The notes beneath the pieces are model-generated. The model was not told the DNA's origin. It saw nothing but the letters and a program-made list of their open reading frames with translations, and ran no database searches. From Rutidosis leptorrhynchoides (lineage: Eukaryota > Streptophyta > Magnoliopsida > Asterales > Asteraceae), in contig NC_092333.1 of NCBI RefSeq assembly GCF_046630445.1, positions 5,390,501 through 5,454,500 on the forward strand: a DNA stretch of 64,000 bases, given 5' to 3'. Positions 40,609-52,500 of the stretch are shown piece by piece; within the stretch, counting starts at the first letter, position 1, and each line of letters starts with the position of its first letter. A program made the translations under genes and the position numbers.

Positions 40609-41931
40609 TTACCAAGATATACCAGCAACAATAACCGATGAAGTATTAACTCATTTCCCCTGAAGAAATTTTATGTATATTTAATATATATGAATTTTGA
40701 AATCAAAATAAATCTTTTAGTACTAAGCTATTACGTGTGAATCTTAACTGGTAGATACTACTCGGTTAGTTCATATTACTATTATGCAATGATGTACATC
40801 CTTCCTTAACAACTTAACCATTGTTAACTACAATCTCTGTTTCAACTTAATGAATTCCATTTCATAATAAACCAAGTGTATTATTCAATTACATAATTGA
40901 TTTTACATTTTCATTTTCGATATACTCGAAACTTTTCAGAAAACATCATTTTTACCTTGCGAAGTTAGCAAGAGTTCCATAAGCACCAACATGATTCACT
41001 GAGGAAATATCAATAAAACTGAATAACGAAGTATTGATTACATTAGTAAAATACTCCACGAAGATTATGAAATCTTTAATGTTTTAGAGATTATTCATTT
41101 CTAATCCAGCCAAAAATTAAATGAGCTTAATATGATATTAACTCATTAAATCTGTGTTACATCTGAAGAAAATATACATACATATATTTTCATAAAGACG
41201 GTAATAAAAATTCTTTTTTACAAAGTATTAATTGTGAAATCTTTAACGGGTAGGTAATACCCGGAAAATATATAAGTTCGCAATTAATATGTTACACTGT
41301 ACATTCTTCAACTTTGATTCAAAAATTATTAACATTGCTCACAACGATATACAATCGTTTTCATACAAATTCAATTACATATTCTGATATTGACGGATCA
41401 GAATTCAAGTCATAACTCTGAACCGGTGACATCATTCTTAGATCTCTACATCTTTCAAAGCTATACTTTGACTTTAAATCTGTGCAAGATCCATTAGCAT
41501 TGTTTTTACCGAAAATAACCTTGCAATTCCTTTTCAAAGTATCCAGTATTATCAACCATTCAAACAGTCAACGACGACCTTTCAGACTTGTAACTTTGGC
41601 ATATACGTTTTTGTTACTGGGGAACCTTTCATGTTCCACCACATTAACAGTAAATGTACCAGTAAATTCATTAATCTGTGACTTAAAGTCTCTCCGAAAA
41701 ACCATTATAATTGTTCATTGAAACCCTATCATGTACTCATCCACATCTTGTAACGGTAATTGCCATACCAACTACCAGGAATTAGCAATCAGTATTTCGA
41801 ATTTCACAGCAATTCTACGCCAACAGTTATATATATACATATAATGTCTATCTCCTAGACTTATTTACTTCAAAGGTGAAGTTTCTGAAAAACACCCAAA
41901 CTGCGAAACTAGTTCTCCGAATTTTTTGAAA
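40609..41931 (+). mobile_element. NA-LTR copy 2 internal region, noncoding
   Basis: Homologous in opposite orientation to about 9000-9635 and to 62660-63470. No protein match found. Confidence 0.55.
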
Positions 41932-42160
41932 AATGCTGATGAAGCAGCAAAAACTGTAAACGACCTTAACAGTCAAAAGTTTGATGATAAAGAATAGTAT
42001 GGTGGTAAAGCTGAGAAAAAGAGAAGGTTTGGAACTGAAAACGGATTGAGCAGACCATGAAGGAGGCTGTGGACAAATCACAAAGACTAAACCTGCCTTC
42101 AAAGAATACAAAAGATTCAGTATCTGCTGAAGTAATTAATGAATACCTTGCTCTTGACTC
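41932..42160 (+). pseudogene. Captured poly(A)-binding protein fragment (NA-LTR copy 2)
   Basis: Reads NADEAAKTVNDLN, KFDDKE, TAG (41998-42000), a frameshift, then MKEAVDKSQRLNL and SVSAE. It is the same RRM3-linker-RRM4 segment as in copy 1, with the TAG at the same place. Confidence 0.75.
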
Positions 42161-42401
42161 AAAATCCGTTACGAACAAATCTTCTTCATCATCCTTCGAT
42201 ATTAGAAATTCTAAGATATTATCATATCTTTCATTATAAATATCTTCGATATTTCTGAAGATATCTTCATAACTATTATCATCCGAAATTATTTATCTCT
42301 TCACGCTATCTGTGTTACATCATAAAAGAAACTATTTTAGTTTCTAATTTCTGAAAATTTCGAAAAATGGATGTTTTTGAAGTAGTGTTAGGAATTGAAG
42401 C

Positions 42402-42406
42402 ATGAG
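42402..42406. repeat. Target site duplication ATGAG, left
   Basis: Identical to 58783-58787 at the other end of the Athila element. Confidence 0.95.
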
Positions 42407-44824
42407 TGATATTGATCTAAACATACATATTATTCGACGCAATATCAGTTATATTTCATCAGCTTTTATCATCTAAAAAGACATTCAATGTATAATATTC
42501 AAGAAAAACGACAAAAGCGGACAAGAGCTTGCTGTTTGAAGAAACGACGATAAAACGATGGGTTTTAACCAAATTTATATCAAGAAACGTTTATCCAAAT
42601 TCAAGAACGAAGAAGACTGAAGAAAAAGGTTACACAAGTCGTCCAAAATGGTACACATCAATACGGGATCAACAGAGAACAAACGAAAAAAATAAAAATA
42701 TGAAAACTGCAAGATACCCATACGCGAATCGTGTAGGCTTACACGAAACGCGTAGTAATTTAGCCTTACGTGAATCGTGTGACCTCTACACGAAACGTGT
42801 AATGTTAGACCGAGTTTAATCATTTATCAGATAAGGGCGGCTGCTTTATGTTTTAAAAACCAATTCTTTTTCTCAAATGTGGTACAGCAAGGAATCAACA
42901 AGCCTACCTACTACTTGAAGATACATGTTAAATACGGAGTACTATCAACAGAATCAAGGACACATTTTTTAGACAAAAGATATCAAAGAACACAATTACT
43001 ATACACATATTACTGTAAATTAATTTTAGTACTCCGCATTATTTTCATTCAGTTTCAATATTTAATATTTAGGATAGTTTCAAATATTTAGGGTGTATTG
43101 TTCGTGATTAAGGGTAATATTGTACGCGTGAAAAGGGTGTTATTATTGTAATTTTCTACCGTTTGAAGTTAATGAAAGTGAAGATATTTTAGTAAGTTTA
43201 CTCTGTTAAAATTATCGTTGTTATTATGTTTGCATATCTATATTTTTATGTTTACCTTAGTGTAATGAATAGCTAAATTACCTTAGTGTTTGCTTAGATG
43301 TAGAGCCCCTAGTAAAATGGATTGTTATCATTTGTAAAAGTTAAAATGTAACTTTAGTATTTTTAATATTGAGCCTAGTTAAAAGAACCATTATTGTGTA
43401 ATTAGGTATTTAACCCTTGCCACTTAATTTATTAAATTTAAATAACGAAAGTTGTTTTTATTTACATAAATTAAGCTTCAACATTAAAATGATCTAGACG
43501 AATTTATGGATAAGTTATTAACACCAATTTAGAAATAAACTTCGGTGGTTTGGGTAATATCAATAATTATATGACAGTGAAATTGTAAAAAGGGAAACCG
43601 TTACGATTTGGGTATTGGCGAAAGTCAAAACTAGGCTAGGTCTCAATTTAAATACTTAGGGAATAGTAGCTATCTAAAAAGAATCCGATGAAAATTAGAT
43701 TTATTTTAGTTAGTTGTAACCTTATATTTATTCGAAAGAAAAATATAAAGTTTATTACTAAAACATTTTAAATAGGGCTTAAAACTCAAAACAATCCATG
43801 GACCTAGGGGTGACACATTTAAGTAAACACTCCCATTTATCCCATTATTATTTCTTGTAAACTTATTATTATCATTATTTACGAATTATTATTTTAAAAT
43901 ATAAAAAAAAATACATAAAAACATTTAAATTTCGTAACAGACTGTTTGTCACAGTTTATATATCATACGCGTATCGTGTATGGTATACGCGAAACGCGTA
44001 TGCCTGTAATTCAAACTGTACGACCAGATTCACACAATTCGCGTAGGTTTTAAATTATACGCAATACGCGTATAAATACGCGAAACGCGTATGTACAAGA
44101 CACGGCTACAGTACCAGTAGGGTTAAAATTAGGGTTTTAATTATTTAATTAGTTTAAAATTAGGGTTTTAGCCTTTTTACTATTATATTTAGGTTATTAC
44201 TATATAATTTATTTTAGTTCTTATAAAATACTTTAATACATGTTAAATCCTAATAATTAGTGTTAATTATAATACTTTATAATTAGAAATTAGTTTATAA
44301 TTAGTTAATTATTTTAATTCCTTTTAATTTGTATTAATCTTTTTAAACATGTCATTTAGTTAATTTAAATAAGTTTATATTATAATTGCTCAAAACAAAA
44401 TTCTAAACATATAGTTTTATTAAAAGTTACTATTTTACTAATTACCATTTAGTAATATAATTAATGCATCATAATTAGTATAATTTCATTTAGTTCCTTT
44501 TTAAGTTAATTTTTGTAATCTTGTAATTTTATTTAGAAAATTAGTTTAAGTTATTTTCTTTTACTGTTATTTTATAAATTCCTAATCCAAAACCCCCTTT
44601 AATTAAGTTTGACATCAAAGACTATTAAAAACCATTAAACACTCCATCTCCCTGTGGAACGAATCGGATTTACCGACAAACTAAACTACACGGATAGGAC
44701 TAGTTGCCTATATATGTGTGAAATCAACCTGAATTCAATAAAATACCACATATACAATAAATCAGTTCATGTAACAAAACAACTCAAATCCGTTCAAAAT
44801 AAAGGTTACGTTTCACCCTCATCA
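42407..44824 (+). repeat. Athila 5' LTR
   Basis: 2418 bp, TGATATTG...CCTCATCA. I count about 20 substitutions and one 1-nt indel against the 3' LTR. Contains CpG-rich palindromic boxes at 42721-42801 and 43963-44095. A TATA-like CTATATATG near 44708 and AATAAA near 44757 are candidate promoter and poly(A) signals. Confidence 0.95.
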
Positions 44825-44830
44825 ACTTTT

Positions 44831-44850
44831 TGGCGCCGCTGCCGGGGAGT
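44831..44850 (+). other. Primer-binding site, Asp-tRNA type
   Basis: TGGCGCCGCTGCCGGGGAGT six bases after the LTR, the known Athila-type primer site with one or two differences. Confidence 0.85.
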
Positions 44851-45331
44851 TGGCAGTTAAATAAATAGATAATTTTTCTGATTCGTAGTAGTAGTTGGAT
44901 TTATACGTGGACCGGGTTGTTGGATCACCAATTTTATTGGTCAATAGAAGGATCCTGCCCCTCTGCTGCATCTTTTGGCTATTCGAAACGTAGGCAAAAT
45001 CAGAAGGAAAATCTGTTTGTTTAAGGGTTTTTATCATTGTTTTTATGTTATTCGATCCTCTCGAGGAAATTCATTTCCAAGAAAGTTCAAAGTTTATGAA
45101 TAAATCCTTTAGTTCTTTGTACAATTTCCCAAATTGTATGATCCGTTCAATCCTAAACTCGTTAAACTTAATCCGGAACCTCAAAGAATTAATAAAGGAC
45201 AAAAACAACAAAAAGAAATAGGAAGTACTAGTAATTTTAAAACACCGAAAAAACACTAAAAAAAAAAGAGAAACAAGTAGGTAACCCTAGATAAACCTTT
45301 AGTGAAGTGATCTCATAATAGAAATTAATGT
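44851..45331 (+). other. Athila 5' leader, noncoding
   Basis: Untranslated leader between the primer site and gag; no coding frame supported. Confidence 0.6.
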
Positions 45332-48300
45332 ATGAACTTACGGTCCTCCAACGCTGAATTAACTCCTTCACATCCTGAACCCGAAAGAAAATTCCACGAA
45401 CGCTTAAGAGCTCAAGAAGTAGAATCTCTTGCTAAAAATTTAGAGTCACTTTCCTTAGAATCCGACTCTGAACCAATAATTCAACCAATCATAGAGCCGA
45501 TTATTAAAGAAGAAGAAGAAATGGCTGATACAAATCAAACGATGGAAGCATTAATGAAGGCCACAAGAAAAGGTCAAGGCCACGCAATCATCCAACCCAC
45601 GATGAGTGATGGCTTTGAAATAAAAGATCAATTTTTACACATGGTGACTAATACATGTCAATTCGGTGGAGCTCCAAATGAGGATGCTAACGAGCATCTT
45701 CGTAAGTTTGTAAGCATTTGCAAGCTTTTCAAAATCAAAGATGTCACCGATGAAGTTGCATGTTTAAAAATATTTCCATGGTCCTTAAAAGATGATGCAA
45801 GAGATTGGCTAGACTCATTACCAGAAGGTTATATTGAAAACTGGAATGATATGATGGATAAGTTTTTGTCAGAATTCTTTCCTGCTTCAAAAGTAGCAAA
45901 ATTACAAAGTGATATAAATCACTTTATGCAAAAGCCTAATGAAACTCTTTATGAAGCTTGGACCCGATTCAACAAAATGCTTAGGGTATGTCCTCAACAC
46001 GGGTTGAATACATTCCAAAAGGTCCAAATATTCTATAAAGGAGTCAATGTGGCAACTAGAAAAGATATAGATGTTGCAGCCGGAGGTTCGATCATGAAGA
46101 AAACACCTGAAGACGCTCACACAATCATTGCTGATTTAGCTTCCCATTCCCATAATTGGCATCAAGAAATAGAATTCTCTAGATCATCAAATGTTGCTAG
46201 TATTGAAAGCAATGATGAAATTGCTTCTTTAAAAGTTCAAATAGCAAATCAAGCAAGGCAAATCGAGAAAGTAACCAAGGAAATGCATGCTATCAGAGTA
46301 GGATGTGAACTATGCCAAGGTCCCCATCTTACTAGAGATTGTGATCAAAGTACAATGGAAGAGCAAGCAAATTTCTTAGGTTACTTACGAAAAGGTGAAA
46401 TGAACTTCAGTGATTTTCCAGCTATAGAAGCAAACAACCGAAAATATCCTCCTATAAACAGCTATCAAGTAGGAAGACCTTCAGGATCAAATAATAATAA
46501 CTATCAAAATAATAATAACTATCAAGGAGGAAATCCAGGTTACCAAAATAACCGGAATTTCCCAAATCAAAATCAAAGAAATCCGCCACCAGGTTATAAT
46601 AACCGAAATCAACCTCAACGAAATTATCAAAATAATTTCCAACACAATCAACCACAACCACTAGCACTTATGCAACCACAACCATTAGCAATTATGCAAC
46701 CTCAACCTGAGAGGAAATCTGGTTTAGAAGATCTCTTAAGAGATTTTATGGTTAAGCACGAGCAAAATGCAGAGCTCCAAACTCAGCAAATCCGAAATCA
46801 ACAAGCCACAATACAAAACTTAGAAAGGGATGTTGGAAGGATATCACAGTTACTATCAGAGAGACCACCAGGTACTCTCCCCTCAAATACTCAAGTGAAT
46901 CCCAACAACCCCCAAACAAGGAACGAGCATGTAAATGCTATAACTACTAGAAGTGATTTAACTACTAAACCGGAGACTCTTAAGTCCCCGGAAGTTCCTT
47001 TATGTCCTTCTGTTTTACAAATACCGGTTGATGAAAATGAGCAAGTTGACAAAGAACAAGAGAAAGATGATCCACCTGAGGTCATACCAAAGAAAAGTGA
47101 AGAACCAACAGTAAAGGTGCATAAGGAACCTATTCCATACCCAAAAGCATTAAAGAAAGACAGACTCGCAAGGCGGTATGAGAAATTTGCGGACATGATT
47201 AAGCAAATTAGCATTAACATGCCACTCGCAGAGGTTCTTAGGGATATGCCCAATTACGGGAAGTTTTTAAAGGATCTCATATCCTCGAAGGGTAAATACC
47301 ACGACGTTTCTGCCACATTCCTCCATGAGGAATGTTCGGCCATCTTAAAGAAACAAAATGTACCTCCAAAATTAGGAGACCCTGGTAGTTTTATCATACC
47401 ATGTATGATGGGTGATTCGGTAGTGTACGATGCACTAGCCGACCTAGGTGCAAGTGTTAACCTAATGCCTTACTCATTATATTTAAAACTTGACTTAGGA
47501 GACTTAAAACCAACCCGGATGGGTATTCGATTAGCAAACCAATCATTTGATACTCCCATAGGTATAGCCGAGGATATACTTGTAAAAGTTGGCTCACTTA
47601 TCTTTCCCGTCGACTTCGTTATTCTAGAAATGCAAGAGGACACAAAAGTTCCTATCATTTTAGGACGTCCTTTCCTAAACACTGCAGACGCTATCATTAA
47701 TGTCCAAAAAGAACAATTGAGTCTAGGTGTGGGAAACGAGAGAATAATTTGTCACATTGACAAAGCCATGAAAAGACCCACTTCTACCGATGACTCTTGT
47801 TTTCAAATTGATGTTATAGATCTTTGTGTCGAGAATGAATTGAAGGAGCTACTTGAAATTGATATCCCGGGGTTAGCCCCGGTAAGTGAGAATGAATACT
47901 TCAATATTGATAAAGATTTTGATGAGTTGATGAAGGTGGTCACGGATGACGAGACCATAATAGAAGAAATTCCCATGGAAGAGGAATCGTTTGAGGAAAT
48001 CAAAAATGAAGATAGATTTCGTATAAAAAATTCCTTAGAAGAACCACCCGTACTAGAGCTTAAAGAGCTACCCAAACACTTGGAGTATGCTTATCTCGAA
48101 GGTACATCTCAATTACCAGTAATTATTGCTTCACATCTTTCAGATAATGAGAAGGATAAGCTAATTTCTGTATTAAAAACCCATAAAAAGGCTATAGCCT
48201 GGAAAACAACCGACATTCCGGGAATAAACCCGTCTTATTGTACACATAAAATTCTCCTTGAGAATGACTACAAACCCGTAGTACAAAGACAACGCAGGCT

Positions 48301-50959
48301 AAATCCCAACATGAAAGAGGTTGTTAAAAAGGAGGTCGTCAAGCTTCTTGACGCCGGGTTAATCTACCCCATCTCCGATAGTCCATGGGTTAGTCCAGTA
48401 CAAGTAGTACCCAAAAAGGGGGGTACAACCGTTATATTAAATGAAAAGGACGAACTCGTCCCAACTAGAACAGTTACCGGCTAGAGAGTCTGTATTGATT
48501 ACAGACGTCTAAATGATGCCACTAGAAAGGATCATTTCCCGTTACCTTTTATTGATCAAATGCTTGAACGATTAGCGGGAAAAGAATATTATTGCTTTCT
48601 AGACGGTTTCTCCGGTTACTTCCAAATTCCAATTGATCCCAACGACCAAGAAAAGACCACATTCACTTGTCCTTTCGGTACCTTTGCCTATCGCCGAATG
48701 CCGTTTGGTTTATGCAATGCACCCGGAACCTTTCAAAGGTGCATGATGGCAATCTTTGATGATATGGTAGAGGATTGTATGGAAGTCTTCATGGATGACT
48801 TTTCCGTATTTGGAGACTCCTTTGAATCGTGTCTTTTCAACCTTGAACGTATGCTTATCCGATGTGAGAAAGCAAACTTGGTCCTAAATTGGGAAAAATG
48901 CCACTTCATGGTGAAAGAGGGCATTGTACTTGGTCACAAAATATCTCGTGCGGGAATAGAGGTAGATAAAGCTAAAATTGAAGTTATCTCTAAGCTACCT
49001 AAACCATCAAATGTTAAAGCAATTAGAAGCTTTCTTGGTCACGCAGGATTCTATAGGCGATTTATCAAAGATTTTTCTAAAATCGCCCGCCCATTGACCA
49101 AACTTCTTGAAAAGGATGCTCCATTTGACTTCGATTCTAATTGCGAGAATGCATTCTCGATTCTAAAGTCAAAACTCACACAAGCTCCAATTATGGTATC
49201 TCCGGATTGGAGTATGCCATTTGAGCTAATGTGTGACGCAAGCGACTATGCTTTAGGTGCTGTTTTAGGACAACGTCCCGATAATCATTTTCTTCCTATT
49301 TATTATGCTAGCAAAACTCTAACGGGAGCCCAAATTAATTATACCACCACGGAAAAAGAACTCCTAGCGGTTGTTTATGCATTTGATAAATTTCGGTCAT
49401 ATTTGGTGTTGTCCAAGACCATTGTTTACACGGACCATTCGGCACTTAGGTATTTATTCTCGAAACTAGATGCAAAACATCGTCTCATACGTTGGGTTCT
49501 TTTACTTCAAGAATTTGACATTGAGATACGTGACAAGAAAGGAGCTGAGAATCTAGCTGCCGATCATTTATCCCGACTTGAAAACCCCGAATTAGATAAA
49601 CTTGATGATACAATCATCAAAGATACATTTCCTGAAGAATCTCTAATGAGGGTTGAAAAAGAATCTGAAATCCCATGGTTTGCCCATTTTGCAAACTATC
49701 TTGCTTCAGACATTCTACAAAAAGGACTTACTTATCAGCAAAAGAAGAAATTCTTTGCAGATTTGAAGTCATATTTCTGGGAATACCCAGACCTATTTCG
49801 TGTTGGTGCGGATCAAATAATTCGCCGTTGTGTGTACGGACAAGAAGCTCAACAAATTCTTGAGCATTGCCATCAAGGGCCAACCGGCGGTCATTTCGGA
49901 CCAAACCACACTGCAAGAAAAATCCTTGAATCGGGCTTTTATTGGCCCACGATCTTTAAATATGCCCATGATTTCGTTCGGACTTGTAACGCATGCCAAC
50001 GAACGGGTAACATCACGAAAAAGGATGAGATGCCTCAAACCGGCATCCAAGTTTGTGAAATCTTTGACATTTGGGGAATCGATTTCATGGGGCCCTTTCC
50101 AAGTTCACATAAGTGCAAGTACATACTAGTAGCCGTTGACTATGTATCCAAGTGGGCTGAAGCAAAAGCTTTACCTACAAATGATGCTAGGGTGGTGGTA
50201 AACTTCTTGAAAAATCTCTTCTCACGCTTTGGAATCCCAAAAGCACCCATATCCGACCGAGGAACACATTTTACCAACAACCTTCTTGAAAAGGTGTTGA
50301 AGAAGTATGGCGTAACTCATCGTTTCTCTACTCCGTACCACCCACAAACAAGTGGTCAAGTGGAGAACACGAATCGTGCCTTAAAACGCATACTTGAGAA
50401 GACGGTTAATAACAACCCTAAAATCTGGCAACGCAAGTTAGATGACGCGTTGTGGGCTTTTAGGACTGCATATAAAACACCAATAGGTACCACACCATTT
50501 AGACTTGTATACGGTAAAGCGTGTCATCTACCTGTTGAAGTTGAACACAAGGCATACTGGGCTATGAGAGAATGTAATACTGACCTTGTACAAGCCGGAG
50601 AAAATAGGTTATTACAACTTAACGAACTAGATGAATTAAGATTACAAGCCTACGAAAATTCTAAAACATATAAAGAAAAAACTAAAGTATGGCACGATGC
50701 ACGATTAAAAAAGAAAGAATTTGAACAAGGGGATAAAGTATTGGTATTCCAATCACGTTTCAAGTTTTCACCTGATAAACTTAGATCCCGATGGACTGGG
50801 CCATATATAATAAAACAGGTTTTTCCATCTGGATATGCAGAGTTGTATGGTAAAGACGGTGGAACTTTCAAAGTGAACGGACACAGACTCAAGTTATACT
50901 TTGAAGAAATCAATACTACGGAAAGAGACGAAATCACCTTCTACCCTAAGGACAAATAA
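45332..50959 (+). pseudogene. Athila gag-pol polyprotein with one internal amber codon
   Basis: One frame of about 1875 codons, open except for TAG at 48482-48484 (codon 1051), where relatives have Trp at the start of reverse transcriptase. In order: gag core (about residues 100-260), a GPH-type zinc knuckle CELCQGPHLTRDC (about 324), an Asn/Gln-rich linker, retropepsin DLGAS (about 705), reverse transcriptase ([16 protein letters not shown] at about 1153), RNase H ([18 protein letters not shown]), and integrase with an HHCC finger (about 1510-1555) and the D, D, E residues of GIDFMG, SDRGTHF and GQVEN. ATG 45332 is the first in-frame start after the leader. The stop lies inside a domain and lacks a known readthrough context, so it is probably a mutation that blocks pol. 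Confidence 0.9.
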
Positions 50960-51120
50960 ATTCAGGGTAACTCTAAGGTTTTAAACTCCATTCTCGATTT
51001 TTATTCTTATCTTTAAGAGTGGGGTTAGATTGGTCTTTCCCTAGCAGACCCTAAAGAACTAGTCTTCTCCCTCCATTCTACCTTTTTAATTTCTTTTTGT
51101 TTTTATTGTGTAATTTCAAG

Positions 51121-51441
51121 ATGCGCAGTCAGTATATCTACAACCATTTCATTTTAAAGTGCGATAAGATTTTACCGAGGGATGTGGTGTTAGATATTAA
51201 GAAAAGATGCGATAAGGCGAGGAAAGAAGAAAGACAGAAACTAAATGAGACAAACTATGCAAGAGGAAAATCTAAATCAGCTAAAAGGCGTCGAGCACGT
51301 CATTTGGGTAAATGTGTGAAATGTGGAAAACCGACTCACTCCGGAGATTGCCCAAAGAACGAAACGGACTCTAATTACGAGTACGTAACCTTATGCCGAG
51401 AAGGGCCTTTAAAATGTGCAGAAGAAAACCTCTTAAACTAG
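51121..51441 (+). CDS. Athila small ORF with a zinc-knuckle-like motif
   Basis: Begins MRSQYIYNHF (an upstream in-frame ATG at 51097 is possible). The 106-codon product is Lys/Arg-rich (KSKSAKRRRARHLGK) and then has CVKCGKPTHSGDC, a C-x2-C-x4-H-x3-C knuckle one residue shorter than the classical CCHC. It resembles a detached nucleic-acid-binding module after pol. I do not know it as a named protein. No damage seen. Confidence 0.55.
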   Translation: MRSQYIYNHFILKCDKILPRDVVLDIKKRCDKARKEERQKLNETNYARGKSKSAKRRRARHLGKCVKCGKPTHSGDCPKNETDSNYEYVTLCREGPLKCAEENLLN

Positions 51442-52500
51442 CGAGGTTACGCCTACGAAGCAATGGGGAGCGAAATAATGCGACTCCACTACGAGGCGAG
51501 CCAACGAGGCTTCACTCTTTAAATCTTTTTCTCGCCAATTGTGTGTTTGTGCATTTTTGTGTGTAATGTTTTGGTGTGTTTGGTTTGTTTTTGTTTGTTG
51601 TATGTTCTATTAAAACGGTCTACCATTTAAAAGTGATGAACCTTGAGTTCAATATGTTTTCATTAAAAACGATAAATGTTAAGTGTTACAACTGAATTAT
51701 CGTTTTTCAAATTGCACGAAATTTCTTGTTGGATTCAGAAGATATCTGTTAAATAGTAAACCACGAAAACAAAATAAAAAAAAAAATCCTTTCTACTAAA
51801 TTGAAGGTGAAACGCCTTGAGTTTAACTTGTTTCTTTGAAAATGAAAATGTTTAGGTGTCACAACTGAATTTTCATTCTTCAAATTGCACAAAATTTTTT
51901 GTTAAATTCTAAAAGTCTACAGTAGATTGCAAAATATACCTTTTTATCAATAACCGTAAAAATATATAACTTGTAAATCTTTGTCGTGGATAATGATAGG
52001 TTTGACGACCGAATTTATCTCTACCTAATCGAAAGGAAACAAAGTTTTAAGTTTAAAAATTAGTTGATTTAAGGGTATAAACAAAAAAACAGAGTGTCTT
52101 TATAATTATTTGTTTTCGAAAAACTTTTAAAACTTGAACTTTTAATGAATTGAATTTTATAAATTGAAATTAAAAATTTATAAACGGATTAAGATCAGGT
52201 GTAACAACCGAATTTCCGTTACAAATATAAATTTATAAAAGATATTTTAAAATTTAATTGATTTTAAGTTTAAAAAAAAAAAAAAAAAATATTTAAGCCT
52301 TACGCGAATCGTGTAGACCTACACGAAACGCGTAAGGTCAAAAATAGCTGAACATAACAGACGGGCAGCAGTCTGTTCTTTACACACTCTTTTCATTATT
52401 TAGGCTGCTGTAAACGAGAGGAAACCCCAAAAATCGCCAAAATCACACCCAAAACTTAAATTAACACTTCCAATCTTCTCCAATTCTTCAATCTTTCAAC
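51442..52500 (+). other. Athila intergenic region with hairpins, palindrome and leader-like end
   Basis: No protein frame. Holds four hairpins with a shared loop (51665-52220), a large CpG-rich palindrome (arms 52298-52315 and 52320-52337), and a CT-rich leader-like stretch just before the ATG of ORF3 (52430-52500). Confidence 0.6.

Noticed and set aside
42529-42819. 96-codon LTR frame repeated at 56467-56778
   Set aside because: Present in both LTRs only because LTRs are duplicates; it spans the palindromic boxes and has no recognisable domain.
46452-48075. Minus-strand frames opposite Athila gag-pol
   Set aside because: Shadows of the sense polyprotein; no start context, motif or splice evidence.
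48482-48484. Amber codon as programmed gag-pol readthrough
   Set aside because: It lies within reverse transcriptase at a conserved Trp, not at the gag-pol border, and the following bases (AGAGTC) are not a known readthrough context.
51601-52231. CRISPR-like spaced repeats
   Set aside because: Repeats are few, irregular and hairpin-forming in a plant retroelement; nothing CRISPR-associated is present.
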